Positions 8,379 to 16,457 are shown, counted from the stretch's first letter. The stretch: 64,000 nucleotides of DNA from Streptomyces sp. NBC_01476 (GCF_036227265.1 NZ_CP109446.1:2431501-2495500); one strand, 5' to 3'. The notes: generated by a model from the sequence alone, not told the origin. Numbers and translations: made by a program.

Positions 8379-9695
8379 ATGTCTGATCCTGTGAACGACA
8401 CTCCGGACATCACGCCCGACCCCCGCGGTTCCGAGCCGGCCCCCACCGTCAGCCGGCGACGTCTCCTCGGGGCGGTGGGCGCCGGAGCGGCCGTGGCGGG
8501 CGCCGCCCTCGGCGCCGGCGGCGCCGTCCTGGTCACCAGGAACGACGACAGCTCCGGCGGCGGAGCCTCCGCCGCCCAGGACGCCACGGTGCCGTTCCGG
8601 GACGCGCACCAGGCCGGCATAGCCACCCCGTCCCAGGACCGGCTCTGCTTCGCCACCTTCGACGTGGCCCCGACCGCGTCCCGCGCCGACCTCACCGAAC
8701 TGCTCAAGACCTGGACCACCGCGGCCGAGGCGATGACGGCCGGCCGGCCGGTGCCCGGCGACGCGGGGGACCTCAACACCCCACCGGACGACACCGGCGA
8801 GGCCATGGGCCTCACCCCGGGCCGGCTGACCATCACCATCGGCTACGGCCCCTCCCTCTTCGACGACCGGTTCGGGCTCGCCGCCCGCCGCCCGTCGCTG
8901 CTCAAGCGGCTCCCGCAGTTGCCCGGCGAGGACCTGGACGCCGGCAACTCCGACGGTGACCTGTGCGTCCAGGCCTGCGCCGACGACCCCCAGGTGGCCT
9001 TCCACGCGGTACGGAACCTGCGGCGGCTCGGCTTCGGCACCGTCGTGCCGCGCTGGATGGAGCTGGGCTTCGGCCGCACCTCCTCCACCTCCCCGCAGCA
9101 GGCCACCCCGCGCAATCTGATGGGCTTCAAGGACGGCACCCGCAACATCGACGCCACTGACGGCTCGCTGATGAGCGAGCATGTGTGGATCGGCGACGAG
9201 GAGCCCCAGCGGTGGGTGCGCGGCGGCTCGTACCTGGTCAGCCGGAAGATCCAGATGCGGCTGGAACAGTGGGACCGTGACCGGCTCGGCGACCAGCAGG
9301 ACGTCTTCGGCCGGCTCAAGAACAGCGGCGCCCCGATGACGGGTCACAAGGAGTTCGACACCCCCGACTTCGGGGCGAAGGACGCCGGCGGCGAGTACGT
9401 CATCCCCGCCACCGCGCACATCCGGCTGGCCGCCCACGAGAACAACAAGGGCCTGCGCATCCTGCGGCGCGGCTACTCGTACACCGACGGGATCAACCCG
9501 GAGACCGGCGACCTGATGGGCGGTCTGTTCTTCGTGGCCTTCATGAAGAGTCCGGACCAGTTCGTCACGCTGCAGCGGATCCTGGGGCAGCACGACGCGC
9601 TCAACGAGTACATCCAGCACATCGCCAGCGGGCTCTTCGTGACGCCGCCGGGGCTCGCGGCGGGGCGGGACTGGGGTACGCAGCTCTTCGGCTGA
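8379..9695 (+). CDS. efeB: EfeB deferrochelatase / DyP-type peroxidase
   Basis: A haem-dependent dye-decolorising-type peroxidase, exported folded by the Tat system; it completes EfeUOB and has been linked to Fe(II) oxidation and haem iron release. The 438 residues start with a Tat signal, TVSRRRLLGAVGAGAA, and a hydrophobic Ala/Gly segment at about residues 25-55. The DyP GxxDG motif appears as MGFKDGTRNID. The C-terminal half carries TAHIRLAAHENN and RRGYSYTDG, typical of EfeB. The start at 8379 is chosen because the frame above it lacks homology and the GAGAGAG purine stretch precedes it. It is last in the operon. Confidence 0.94.
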   Translation: MSDPVNDTPDITPDPRGSEPAPTVSRRRLLGAVGAGAAVAGAALGAGGAVLVTRNDDSSGGGASAAQDATVPFRDAHQAGIATPSQDRLCFATFDVAPTASRADLTELLKTWTTAAEAMTAGRPVPGDAGDLNTPPDDTGEAMGLTPGRLTITIGYGPSLFDDRFGLAARRPSLLKRLPQLPGEDLDAGNSDGDLCVQACADDPQVAFHAVRNLRRLGFGTVVPRWMELGFGRTSSTSPQQATPRNLMGFKDGTRNIDATDGSLMSEHVWIGDEEPQRWVRGGSYLVSRKIQMRLEQWDRDRLGDQQDVFGRLKNSGAPMTGHKEFDTPDFGAKDAGGEYVIPATAHIRLAAHENNKGLRILRRGYSYTDGINPETGDLMGGLFFVAFMKSPDQFVTLQRILGQHDALNEYIQHIASGLFVTPPGLAAGRDWGTQLFG

Positions 9696-9892
9696 CGCGT
9701 CCTGGGGCGCCTTCGGCTGACGCGGCCCGCGGCGCCTTGGCGGGCGGCGCCTCTGCGGGCGGCACCTTCGCGGGCGGCGCCGGGCCCTGCACGGGCCGTA
9801 CTGCGCCGGGCGGCCGGTCCCCGGCTCACTCGTTACGGTGAGCGCGCGCGCCGGTGGGACGCGGAGGGCGCACCGCGAGGCAACGCTTGGTC

Positions 9893-11062
9893 ATGCCCCG
9901 ACGTACACGTGCCGCCCTGATCACCACCACCTGCCTGCTGTCGACGCTGCTGCTGCCGGCCGGCCGGGCCGCCGCCGCACCCGCCCCGGGCTGCACGGGC
10001 ACCTTGTGGACGTCCGGCACCGACGGCTACCACACGTACCGCATCCCGGCCGTGGTGAACGTCCGCGGCACCCTCGTCGCCTTCGCCGAGGCGCGGCGGG
10101 ACAGCGCCGCGGACAACGGCGACATCGAGGTGGTCCAGCGGCGCTCGACCGACGGCGGCTGCACCTGGTCGCCGCAGCGGGTGGTGGCCGACGAGGGGCA
10201 CGACACGATCGGCAACCCGACCCCGCTGGTCACCGCGTCCGGCACCCTCGTGCTGCTCACCAACCGGCAGAAGGGCGCGGTCACCATCGGCCAGATCGAG
10301 GCCGGCACGGTCACCGTCGCCGACGGGCGCCGGGTCTACGTACAGACCTCACAGGACGCCGGCGGCAGCTGGTCCGCGCGGCGCGAGATCACCTCCTCGG
10401 TGAAGAAGGCGGCCTGGCGGTGGTACGCCACCGGTCCCGGTCACGGCCTGACGCTCACCCAGGGGCCCGACCGGGGGCGGCTGGTGGCCGCGGCCTACCA
10501 CTCCGAGCCGGGCAAGCAGGGGGTGGACCTGCTGCTCTCCGACGACGACGGCAGGAGCTGGCGGCTCGGCGCCTCGGAGACCCGCAACAACAAGGTGATC
10601 AATCCCGGCGAGTCCAGCGCCGCGCAGCTGCCCGACGGCCGGATCTACGTATCGGCCCGCAACAGCGGCGGATCGTCCGGCGTCAACCGGGCGGCGGCGT
10701 ACTCCGAGACGGCCGGCCGTACCTTCACCGGCCCCTTCCGCCCGCTCCCCGCCATCACCACTCCCCCGGTCCAGGGCACCGTCCTCCAGGACCCCGGCTA
10801 CCCGGCCGGTGTCACCTGCGCGCCCCTGCTCTACGCCGGGCCTCAGGACCCCACCGCCCGCCGCCACCTCACCCTTCGCCGCTCCGACGACGGGGGCGGC
10901 AGCTGGCGCACCGTCACCGACCTGACGCCGGCCACCGGCCCGGCGGCGTACTCCGACATGACGAAGATCTCCCGCACCAAGGTCGGCGTCGCCTACGAGA
11001 CCGGCACCTCGAACCCTTATCAGCGGATCGCCTGGCGCTCGGTCACGCTCAACTGCCCTTGA
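9893..11062 (+). CDS. Secreted exo-alpha-sialidase (GH33-like), copy 1
   Basis: Hydrolyses terminal sialic acids from glycoconjugates outside the cell. The 389 residues begin with a Sec signal peptide (MPRRTRAALITTT..., cleavage near AAAAPAPG). The mature protein shows the FRIP-type arginine motif as YRIPAVV (Arg about 50), the ADNGD acid region, and repeated Asp boxes: STDGGCTWSP, SQDAGGSWSA, SDDDGRSWRL and SDDGGGSWRT, typical of a six-bladed sialidase propeller. The later Arg and Tyr/Glu regions (ARNSGG, YETGTS) are also present. It is followed in tandem by a paralogue at 11160. The upstream 150 bp hold short GC-rich repeats and no clear operator. Confidence 0.9.
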   Translation: MPRRTRAALITTTCLLSTLLLPAGRAAAAPAPGCTGTLWTSGTDGYHTYRIPAVVNVRGTLVAFAEARRDSAADNGDIEVVQRRSTDGGCTWSPQRVVADEGHDTIGNPTPLVTASGTLVLLTNRQKGAVTIGQIEAGTVTVADGRRVYVQTSQDAGGSWSARREITSSVKKAAWRWYATGPGHGLTLTQGPDRGRLVAAAYHSEPGKQGVDLLLSDDDGRSWRLGASETRNNKVINPGESSAAQLPDGRIYVSARNSGGSSGVNRAAAYSETAGRTFTGPFRPLPAITTPPVQGTVLQDPGYPAGVTCAPLLYAGPQDPTARRHLTLRRSDDGGGSWRTVTDLTPATGPAAYSDMTKISRTKVGVAYETGTSNPYQRIAWRSVTLNCP

Positions 11063-11159
11063 CCGGGGCGATATCGGACGAGTGTTCATAACGTACCCCT
11101 CCGGGGTGAACCATGACGATTGACCACCATCCGGCCGCGGTCGGGCGCGATGCTGCCGC

Positions 11160-12335
11160 ATGCCCGTACCGATGCGAACCGCCGCGATGACGGCGGCCGT
11201 TCTCGCCCTGACCGCACTGACCACCGGCGCCGCGCCGCGGACCGCCACCGCGCCGACCGCGTGCGCGACCACGCTGTGGACGGCCGGCACCGGTGGCTAC
11301 GCCTCCTACCGGATCCCGGCCGTGGTGAACGTCCGCGGCACCCTGGTCGCCTTCGCCGAGGCGAGGAAGCACAGTGCCGCCGACAACGGGGACATCGACG
11401 TCGTGCAGCGCCGGTCGGCCGACGGCGGCTGCACCTGGTCGCCGCAGAAGGTGGTGGCCGCGGACGGCGCCGACACCGTCGGCAACCCGACTCCGCTGGT
11501 GACGGCCGGCGGGGGCCTGGTCCTGCTGACCAACCGGCAGAAGGGGTCGGTCACCTCGGCGCAGATCCAGGCCGGCACGGTGCCGGCTGCCGACTCACGC
11601 CGGGTGTTCGTCCAGACCAGCCGGGACGCGGGCGCCACCTGGTCCGCACGCCGGGAGATCACCGCCTCAGTGAAACGCCGGACCTGGCGCTGGTACGCGA
11701 CCGGCCCCGGACACGGCCTGACCATCACCCGCGGCCGGGCCGCCGGGCGCCTGGTCGCCCCGGCCGACCACAGCCTCGCCGGGCCCCTGCACGGCGGCAA
11801 CACACTGCTCTCGGACGACAGCGGCCGTACGTGGCGGCTGGGGGCCGTCGACGACCACACCGACGGAGTGATCCAGGCGGACGAGACCACCGCGGCGGAA
11901 CTCCCCGACGGCAGCGTCTACTTCAGCTCCCGCCAGACCTACGGCACCAGCCCCGCCAACCGGTCCTACACATACTCGACCACCTCAGGCAGCACATACA
12001 CGGCACCATTCAGACCGATGCCAGGGATCGTGACCCCGCCGGTGGAAGGCGCCCTCCTCCAGGACCCGGGCTCCCCCACCGGCGTCACCTGCGCCCCGCT
12101 CCTCTACTCCGGCCCCCAGGACCCCTCCACCCGGCAGCACCTGACACTGCGCCGCAGCACCGACCGCGGCCTGCACTGGCGCACCGTCACCCAGATCACC
12201 GGCCCCACGACCCCCGCCGCCTACTCCGACATCACGAAGGCGGACCGCACCCACGTCGGCATCGCCTACGAGACCGGCACCAGCGGCCCGTATGAGCGGA
12301 TCGCCTGGACAACCGCCACCGTCACCTGCCCCTGA
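11160..12335 (+). CDS. Secreted exo-alpha-sialidase (GH33-like), copy 2
   Basis: A paralogue of the gene at 9893, clearly alignable along its length. The 391 residues carry a Sec signal peptide (MTAAVLALTALTTGAAP), YRIPAVV with Arg about 51, and Asp boxes SADGGCTWSP, SRDAGATWSA, SDDSGRTWRL and STDRGLHWRT. The start could also be the ATG at 11172; neither has an obvious ribosome-binding site. It lies about 100 bp after copy 1, so the pair probably arose by tandem duplication. Its 3' two-thirds is repeated almost identically at 13593-14294. Catalytic residues look intact, so it should be active. Substrate linkage preference is unknown. Confidence 0.88.
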   Translation: MPVPMRTAAMTAAVLALTALTTGAAPRTATAPTACATTLWTAGTGGYASYRIPAVVNVRGTLVAFAEARKHSAADNGDIDVVQRRSADGGCTWSPQKVVAADGADTVGNPTPLVTAGGGLVLLTNRQKGSVTSAQIQAGTVPAADSRRVFVQTSRDAGATWSARREITASVKRRTWRWYATGPGHGLTITRGRAAGRLVAPADHSLAGPLHGGNTLLSDDSGRTWRLGAVDDHTDGVIQADETTAAELPDGSVYFSSRQTYGTSPANRSYTYSTTSGSTYTAPFRPMPGIVTPPVEGALLQDPGSPTGVTCAPLLYSGPQDPSTRQHLTLRRSTDRGLHWRTVTQITGPTTPAAYSDITKADRTHVGIAYETGTSGPYERIAWTTATVTCP

Positions 12336-12427
12336 CCCCCGCAGCCCGGCTGCGCACCCGTCGAACCACGACGTTGGCCCGGCACTGCCGCAGCAGCGGA
12401 GTCCTGGGGCCAGGAGCGCGGCTCACG

Positions 12428-12766
12428 TCACCCAAGGACGTAGGTCTCATCACCGAAGTCAGCAACGATCTTCATCTTGCCACCGAGTGCCTTGACGTAT
12501 GCAGCCAAGGTGTCGACCTCGCTGCGTTCCAACTGCCCCCTCTCGATCCGCGAAACGCGAGCCTGAGTGACTCCCATGGCCTTGGCGACTTCCACCTGAG
12601 TGGTGTGCTGCCGCTTGCGCAGTTCAGCCAGGCGGTGCACCCGGGAGGCAGCGATCATCACCTGTGCGCCCTGCGCGATCCTGTCCTTCTCCGCATCAGT
12701 AAAGGCGAACTCCTCGGCCAGGTCCTCCCAGGAGGCGCTCTGCGGGTCCTTCAGGTGATCAGTCAT
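12428..12766 (-). CDS. HigA-like XRE antitoxin
   Basis: Cytoplasmic antitoxin and autorepressor of a type II toxin-antitoxin module. The 112 residues contain an XRE helix-turn-helix in the second half, TTQVEVAKAMGVTQARVSRI, followed by ERGQLERSEVDTLAAYVKAL, the layout of HigA/Xre antitoxins paired with RelE-fold toxins. The N-terminal half, with EFAFTDAEKDRIAQGAQ, probably contributes to toxin binding. Its start overlaps the toxin stop by 4 bp (ATGA), so the pair is translationally coupled with the toxin first, the HigBA order. It lies between sialidase copies, next to phage-derived genes, suggesting a horizontally acquired segment. Confidence 0.85.
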   Translation of the reverse strand: MTDHLKDPQSASWEDLAEEFAFTDAEKDRIAQGAQVMIAASRVHRLAELRKRQHTTQVEVAKAMGVTQARVSRIERGQLERSEVDTLAAYVKALGGKMKIVADFGDETYVLG

Positions 12767-13146
12767 CGCTTCCGGTCCTCTCCTTCGCCTTCGATTCGCT
12801 TGAGGTGATCCTCGTACGCCTGCTCGGCCAGCGGTACTGCCACTCGGTACCAGCCGGACCAGTTACCCGCCTTGTCCCCGCCAACAAGGATCACCGCTTG
12901 CCGTTGGGGGTCGAATACGAACAGCAACCGCATCTCCGTGACGCCGGCCGAGCCGGGTCGGAGTTCCTTGAGGTTGGGCAACGCCGAGCCTTTGATCGTG
13001 TCGACCAGCGGCCGTCCCAGGGCAGGGCCCTCCTCTTTGAGGGCGGTGATGGCCTGACTGACCTGAACAAGAGTGTCGCGGTCAGTGCGGCGCAACTCGT
13101 GAAGCCATGAGAGAGCCGGTTCGACCACTACGATTTCCCAAGCCAC
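12763..13146 (-). CDS. HigB/Gp49-like RelE-superfamily toxin
   Basis: Probable ribosome-dependent mRNA interferase. The 127-residue protein matches the phage-derived Gp49-like/HigB family: EPALSWLHELRRTDRDTLVQ at the start, LGRPLVDTIKGSALPNLKEL in the middle, then MRLLFVFDPQRQAVILVGGDKAGNW, the core strand of the RelE fold. The start is GTG 13146 and there is no strong ribosome-binding site. The antitoxin gene overlaps its 3' end. The upstream DNA is AT-rich with a TATTACA/TGTAATA inverted repeat, the expected place for HigA autorepression. Confidence 0.85.
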   Translation of the reverse strand: MAWEIVVVEPALSWLHELRRTDRDTLVQVSQAITALKEEGPALGRPLVDTIKGSALPNLKELRPGSAGVTEMRLLFVFDPQRQAVILVGGDKAGNWSGWYRVAVPLAEQAYEDHLKRIEGEGEDRKR

Positions 13147-13592
13147 CGCGCCCCCATCTGCACATTATTACATGGATAGCATACACCACCTGTGTAATAT
13201 TTGTCGCGGGCATCGGCCAGCCCCGCGCAGCCGGCCGGTCCGCCTCACAGGAGCGGCCGCCCCCTCATTTACGGCCCCGAGGACCCCTACCGGGGCTGCA
13301 CAGGCCGAAAGGGAAGGCCACCTGGACGAGTAGGCGTGGGCTGCCCGTGCGAGGGCGTCGGAGGACCGGCCGGGCGGCGGGCGGGCGGGACCGAAGATCC
13401 GTTGTCTCGCTTCCAGATCATCAGGCGCACAACGGTCGGACACGGCCCTGGGGCGGATCCGCAGACTCTCCCGGGGCCGCGACGAGTCCGCGCTGGCTTC
13501 GCGTCACTGGCGCTGGCTCGTCTGGTGGCCCTGTGGTCACCTCGTTTCGGTTTGGTGGGTGGGTGTGTCGCCGCGCCGGGCGAGTGCCAGGT
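13147..13592. other. Non-coding gap between toxin gene and sialidase remnant
   Basis: The first 55 bp hold the toxin promoter and its inverted repeat. From about 13200 to 13592 I see no credible gene on either strand: open frames exist but have Arg/Pro-rich shadow compositions and no recognisable motif. There is no sialidase N-terminus here, so the copy that follows lost its 5' part. The DNA could be debris of a rearrangement; no insertion-sequence ends are evident. Confidence 0.5.
13166..13199. promoter_or_regulatory. Inverted repeat upstream of the HigBA-like genes
   Basis: TATTACA (13166-13172) and TGTAATA (13193-13199) are perfect 7-bp arms 20 bp apart in an AT-rich island just before the toxin start. 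The spacing places the half-sites on about the same DNA face. It probably binds the antitoxin or antitoxin-toxin complex for autorepression; this is inferred from the family. Confidence 0.55.
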
Positions 13593-14294
13593 TCACCTCG
13601 GCGCAGATCCAGGCCGGCACGGTGCCGGCTGCCGACTCGCGCCGGGTGTTCGTCCAGACCAGCCGGGACGCGGGCGCCACCTGGTCCGCACGCCGCGAGA
13701 TCACCGCCTCAGTGAAACACCGGACCTGGCGCTGGTACGCGACCGGCCCCGGACACGGCCTGACCATCACCCGCGGCCGGGCCGCCGGGCGCCTGGTCGC
13801 CCCGGCCGACCACAGCCTCGCCGGGCCCCTGCACGGCGGCAACACACTGCTCTCCGACGACAGCGGCCGCACGTGGCGGCTGGGAGCCGTCGACGACCAC
13901 ACCGACGGAGTGATCCAGGCGGACGAGACCACCGCGGCGGAACTCCCCGACGGCAGCGTCTACTTCAGCTCCCGCCAGACCTACGGCACCAGCCCCCCCG
14001 GTGGAAGGCGCCCTCCTCCAGGACCCGGGCTCCCCCACCGGCGTCACCTGCGCCCCGCTCCTCTACTCCGGCCCCCAGGACCCCTCCACCCGGCAGCACC
14101 TGACGCTGCGCCGCAGCACCGACCGCGGCCTGCACTGGCACACCGTCACCCAGATCACCGGCCCCACCACCCCCGCCGCCTACTCCGACATCACGAAGGC
14201 GGACCGCACCCACGTCGGCATCGCCTACGAGACCGGCACCAGCGGCCCGTATGAGCGGATCGCCTGGACGACCGCCACCGTCACCTGCCCCTGA
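13593..14294 (+). pseudogene. Truncated, frameshifted third sialidase copy
   Basis: Nearly identical to 11551-12335 of sialidase copy 2, with a constant offset of 2042 bp up to about 13996. An internal deletion of net 83 bp follows at the C-run 13993-13999 (copy 2 bases around 11955-12040 are absent). Because 83 is not a multiple of three, the reading frame shifts. The 3' part then matches copy 2 to its stop at 14294. The N-terminal third, with signal peptide, catalytic Arg motif and first Asp box, is missing. The near-identity implies a recent duplication or gene conversion, so this is a decayed copy and not a third enzyme. It ends 55 bp before the phage endolysin gene. Confidence 0.9.
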
Positions 14295-14348
14295 CCACCT
14301 CGCCCCGCGCCAACCGGCCGGGGCTTCCCCATGCCCTGGAAGGCACCC

Positions 14349-15209
14349 ATGACCGTCAACGGAATCGACGTCGCCTCCTACCAGTCCACCGCCTACGACA
14401 CCGCGGGGCTGGGCTTCGTCCTCGTCAAGGCCACCGAGGGCACCAACTACGTCAACCCCAAGCACGACGCGCAGGTCAACACGGGCAGGTCCCGGGGCCT
14501 GGTGATCGGCCACTACCACTTCCAGCGCCCCGGCAGCCCGGCCGCGCAGGCCGCGTACTTCCTCCAGCACGCCGCCCCCAAGGCCGGGGACATCCTGGCG
14601 TGCGACTGGGAGGACACCGGCGTCCCCGACGAGGACAAGGACGCCTTCATCCGCGCCGTGCAGAAGGCCGCGCCGGGCCACCGGGTGCTGCTCTACTGCA
14701 ACCGCGACTTCTGGCTCAACCGCGACCACACCTCCTTCGCCGGCGACGGCCTGTGGATCGCCGACCCGTCCGCGCCGACCGGCAAGCCCCGGGTCGAGCA
14801 CGCCTGGCTGATGCACCAGTACAGCGAGGCCGGCGGCGTCGACCACAACGTGGCCCAGTTCGCCAGCAAGGCGGAGCTCGCGGCGTGGGCCGGCGCAACG
14901 CCGAAGCCCGCGGGCAAGCCGAAGGTCGACCTGTCCAACGTCATCGCGGCGGCGAAGGCCGACCCGAAGGCGAAGCAGGGCCACCAGACCCACGCAGCCG
15001 ACGTCCGCCTGGTCGAAGGCGCCCTCAAGGCGGAGAAGCTGCTCGACGCCCAGTACGCCGGCGACGGCTCCTTCGGCTCCAAGACCGTCGCGGCCTACGC
15101 CGCGTACCAGCGCCGCCTCGGCTACACCGGCGCGGACGCCGACGGCATCCCCGGCAAGACCAGCCTCACCAAGCTCGGCACGAAGCATGGCTTCACCGTC
15201 GTCGCCTGA
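14349..15209 (+). CDS. Phage-type endolysin: GH25 lysozyme with C-terminal peptidoglycan-binding domain
   Basis: Cleaves the MurNAc-GlcNAc bond of peptidoglycan. The 286 residues have an N-terminal GH25 domain (about 1-190) starting GIDVASYQ, with FVLVKATEGTNY and the catalytic DxE pair in ACDWED (Asp 86, Glu 88). The C-terminal region (about 215-286) has a peptidoglycan-binding pattern, GDGSFGSKTVAAYAAYQRRL ... DGIPGKTSL. No signal peptide is present, so export would need the holins encoded next. The ATG at 14349 has GGAAGG upstream; an ATG 18 bp earlier lacks one. This domain order is typical of Streptomyces phage lysins. Confidence 0.9.
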   Translation: MTVNGIDVASYQSTAYDTAGLGFVLVKATEGTNYVNPKHDAQVNTGRSRGLVIGHYHFQRPGSPAAQAAYFLQHAAPKAGDILACDWEDTGVPDEDKDAFIRAVQKAAPGHRVLLYCNRDFWLNRDHTSFAGDGLWIADPSAPTGKPRVEHAWLMHQYSEAGGVDHNVAQFASKAELAAWAGATPKPAGKPKVDLSNVIAAAKADPKAKQGHQTHAADVRLVEGALKAEKLLDAQYAGDGSFGSKTVAAYAAYQRRLGYTGADADGIPGKTSLTKLGTKHGFTVVA

Positions 15210-15245
15210 GCCCGCCCCATCCCAACCAGCAGAAACGGTACTGCC

Positions 15246-15617
15246 ATGAAGACCACACCCGTCATCTTCGGCCGCGAGCCCGCCCTGTGGCTCGCCCTCG
15301 TGGCCGTCGCGGTGAAGCTCGCCACCGCGTTCGGACTCGACGTCACCACCGACCAGCAGGCCGTCATCAACGCGGTGGCCGCCGCCCTCGTCGGCGTGAT
15401 CGTCGCGTTCCTGGTGCACGACGGCATCAGCGCCGCGATCCTCGGCCTGGTCCAGGCTGGTGTCGCCCTCGCCGTCGGCTTCGGCCTCGACTGGTCCGCC
15501 GACCAGCAGGCCGTCGTCCTGTCCCTGGCATCCGCCCTGGTCGCCATGTGGACCCGCACCCAGGTGACCGCCAAGGTCCCGGCCGCGCCGGCAGCCGCGG
15601 GGAGCGTGAGTGGATGA
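15246..15617 (+). CDS. Holin-like phage membrane protein
   Basis: A 123-residue protein with three to four hydrophobic stretches: PALWLALVAVAVKLATAFGL, AVINAVAAALVGVIVAFLV, AILGLVQAGVALAVGFGL and AVVLSLASALVAMW. The sequence repeats internally: FGLDVTTDQQAVINAVAAAL near residue 30 and FGLDWSADQQAVVLSLASAL near residue 80, so it looks like a duplicated two-helix unit. Position directly after the endolysin (36 bp gap) and membrane topology point to a holin that lets the lysin reach the wall. It overlaps the next gene by 8 bp. Holin identity rests on context and topology. Confidence 0.75.
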   Translation: MKTTPVIFGREPALWLALVAVAVKLATAFGLDVTTDQQAVINAVAAALVGVIVAFLVHDGISAAILGLVQAGVALAVGFGLDWSADQQAVVLSLASALVAMWTRTQVTAKVPAAPAAAGSVSG

Positions 15618-15918
15618 GCTGGCGTCCCGCGCACTGACGATCGGCGGCCCCTGGGCGATCGTGGCCCTCGCCGTGGTGATGATGCTGCGCGGGGACATCG
15701 TTTCCCGCCGGTTCCTCGACGACGCGCAGCGCACCGCTGACAAGTGGGAACGGGCACACGCCCGCAGCGAAGAGGCCCGGCACGAGGCACAGCGGCAGAA
15801 CGGCGAAATGCTCGAAGTCGTCCACACCGCGAACCACGTCCTCAGCGCGCTGCCGCACGGCGGGCGGGAGGTGAGCCATGCCCCGGTGGATCAGGCACCT
15901 GTGTCGCCACAAGGGTGA
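15610..15918 (+). CDS. Small phage membrane protein with coiled-coil region
   Basis: A 102-residue protein starting at GTG 15610, overlapping the holin-like gene by 8 bp. One N-terminal hydrophobic helix (IGGPWAIVALAVVMML) is followed by a long charged amphipathic stretch, DDAQRTADKWERAHARSEEA and onward, probably a coiled coil. One membrane anchor plus a soluble helix is also the shape of spanin-like or holin-regulating proteins, but no homology can be claimed from sequence reading. It overlaps the next gene by 41 bp. Function is unknown; a role in lysis is inferred from position. Confidence 0.7.
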   Translation: MDELASRALTIGGPWAIVALAVVMMLRGDIVSRRFLDDAQRTADKWERAHARSEEARHEAQRQNGEMLEVVHTANHVLSALPHGGREVSHAPVDQAPVSPQG

Positions 15919-16096
15919 GCGCCGTCCCGCCAACGGCGAGGCGGAGGCGGCGCTGCAACGGGCGGAGAGCGACCTCAAGGAGATCCGGGGGCGGGCCACA
16001 GAGGTCGACCGGGCAGTGGCCCGGCTGCGGGAGATCCGCCAGCAGAACCATTTCGCCGAGCGGTTCGACGAGATTTTCGGTGGGGGTGGTGGGTGA
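15878..16096 (+). CDS. Small actinophage protein (DUF7620-like)
   Basis: A 72-residue, highly charged protein. A basic N-terminus (MPRWIRHLCRHKGERR) is followed by a heptad-like helix, AALQRAESDLKEIRGRATEV, and the conserved-looking REIRQQNHFAERFDEIFGG. From memory, this ending is common in small proteins of Streptomyces phages, some listed as DUF7620; their role is unknown. It begins inside the preceding gene and overlaps the next by 4 bp (GTGA), so all four genes are tightly coupled. The Gly-rich C-terminus contains no motif. Confidence 0.7.
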   Translation: MPRWIRHLCRHKGERRPANGEAEAALQRAESDLKEIRGRATEVDRAVARLREIRQQNHFAERFDEIFGGGGG

Positions 16097-16407
16097 TGGG
16101 CTGGGCTCAGTGGGTCAACGTTGCCGGATCCGGACTGGTCGCGCTGGCGTCACTGGCGTTCGTGGTGGCCTACGCGGTGACGGCCCCGTGGTGGCGGTCG
16201 CTGGTGGGCCGTCACGTGATGGCGGTGACCGCGGCGATGGGCTGGCTGGGGATGTACACGGTGCTCATCACCGTGTGGCCCGGCGGGGCTGTGGCCGCGG
16301 TGCTGCGGGTGTCGCGCGCGGTGGTGATCCTGGCCCTGGCCGGCCTGCTCGTGCAGCGCACCGTGATGGTGGTCCGTACCCAGCTCGGGAAACGCAAGAC
16401 CCGCTGA
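16093..16407 (+). CDS. Phage membrane protein, putative second holin
   Basis: A 104-residue protein starting at GTG 16093, coupled by a GTGA overlap. Three hydrophobic segments are visible: VNVAGSGLVALASLAFVVAY, HVMAVTAAMGWLGMYTVLIT and VVILALAGLLVQRTVMVV, with a basic end (QLGKRKTR). Size and topology fit a small holin or an antiholin partner of the 15246 gene. It is the last gene of the cassette, followed 11 bp later by a strong rho-independent terminator. Exact role is unproven. Confidence 0.7.
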   Translation: MMGWAQWVNVAGSGLVALASLAFVVAYAVTAPWWRSLVGRHVMAVTAAMGWLGMYTVLITVWPGGAVAAVLRVSRAVVILALAGLLVQRTVMVVRTQLGKRKTR

Positions 16408-16418
16408 TCGATCGACCT

Positions 16419-16457
16419 GCCCCCGTCTGGACCTCACGGTCCGGGCGGGGGCCTTTT
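16419..16457 (+). terminator. Rho-independent terminator after the lysis cassette
   Basis: GCCCCCGTCTGGA (from 16419) pairs with TCCGGGCGGGGGC to form a GC-rich stem and is followed directly by CTTTTTG. The T-run is unusual for this genome and typical of phage or strongly transcribed units. It ends the 14349-16407 operon. Confidence 0.85.

Noticed and set aside
9696-9892. Repeated GGCGCCTT-type sequence before sialidase 1 as a regulatory array
   Set aside because: The units are irregular and of low complexity, with no symmetry; slippage is a simpler explanation.
12361-12372. TCGAACCACGAC, resembling the T-arm region of the CAT tRNA, as a possible left attachment site
   Set aside because: It is only 12 bp with one base fewer than the tRNA (TCGAACCCACGAC). 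Flanks do not match, so it is probably coincidence.
13201-13592. Remnant of a transposase between the toxin gene and the broken sialidase
   Set aside because: No catalytic motif, terminal inverted repeat or target duplication could be found on either strand.
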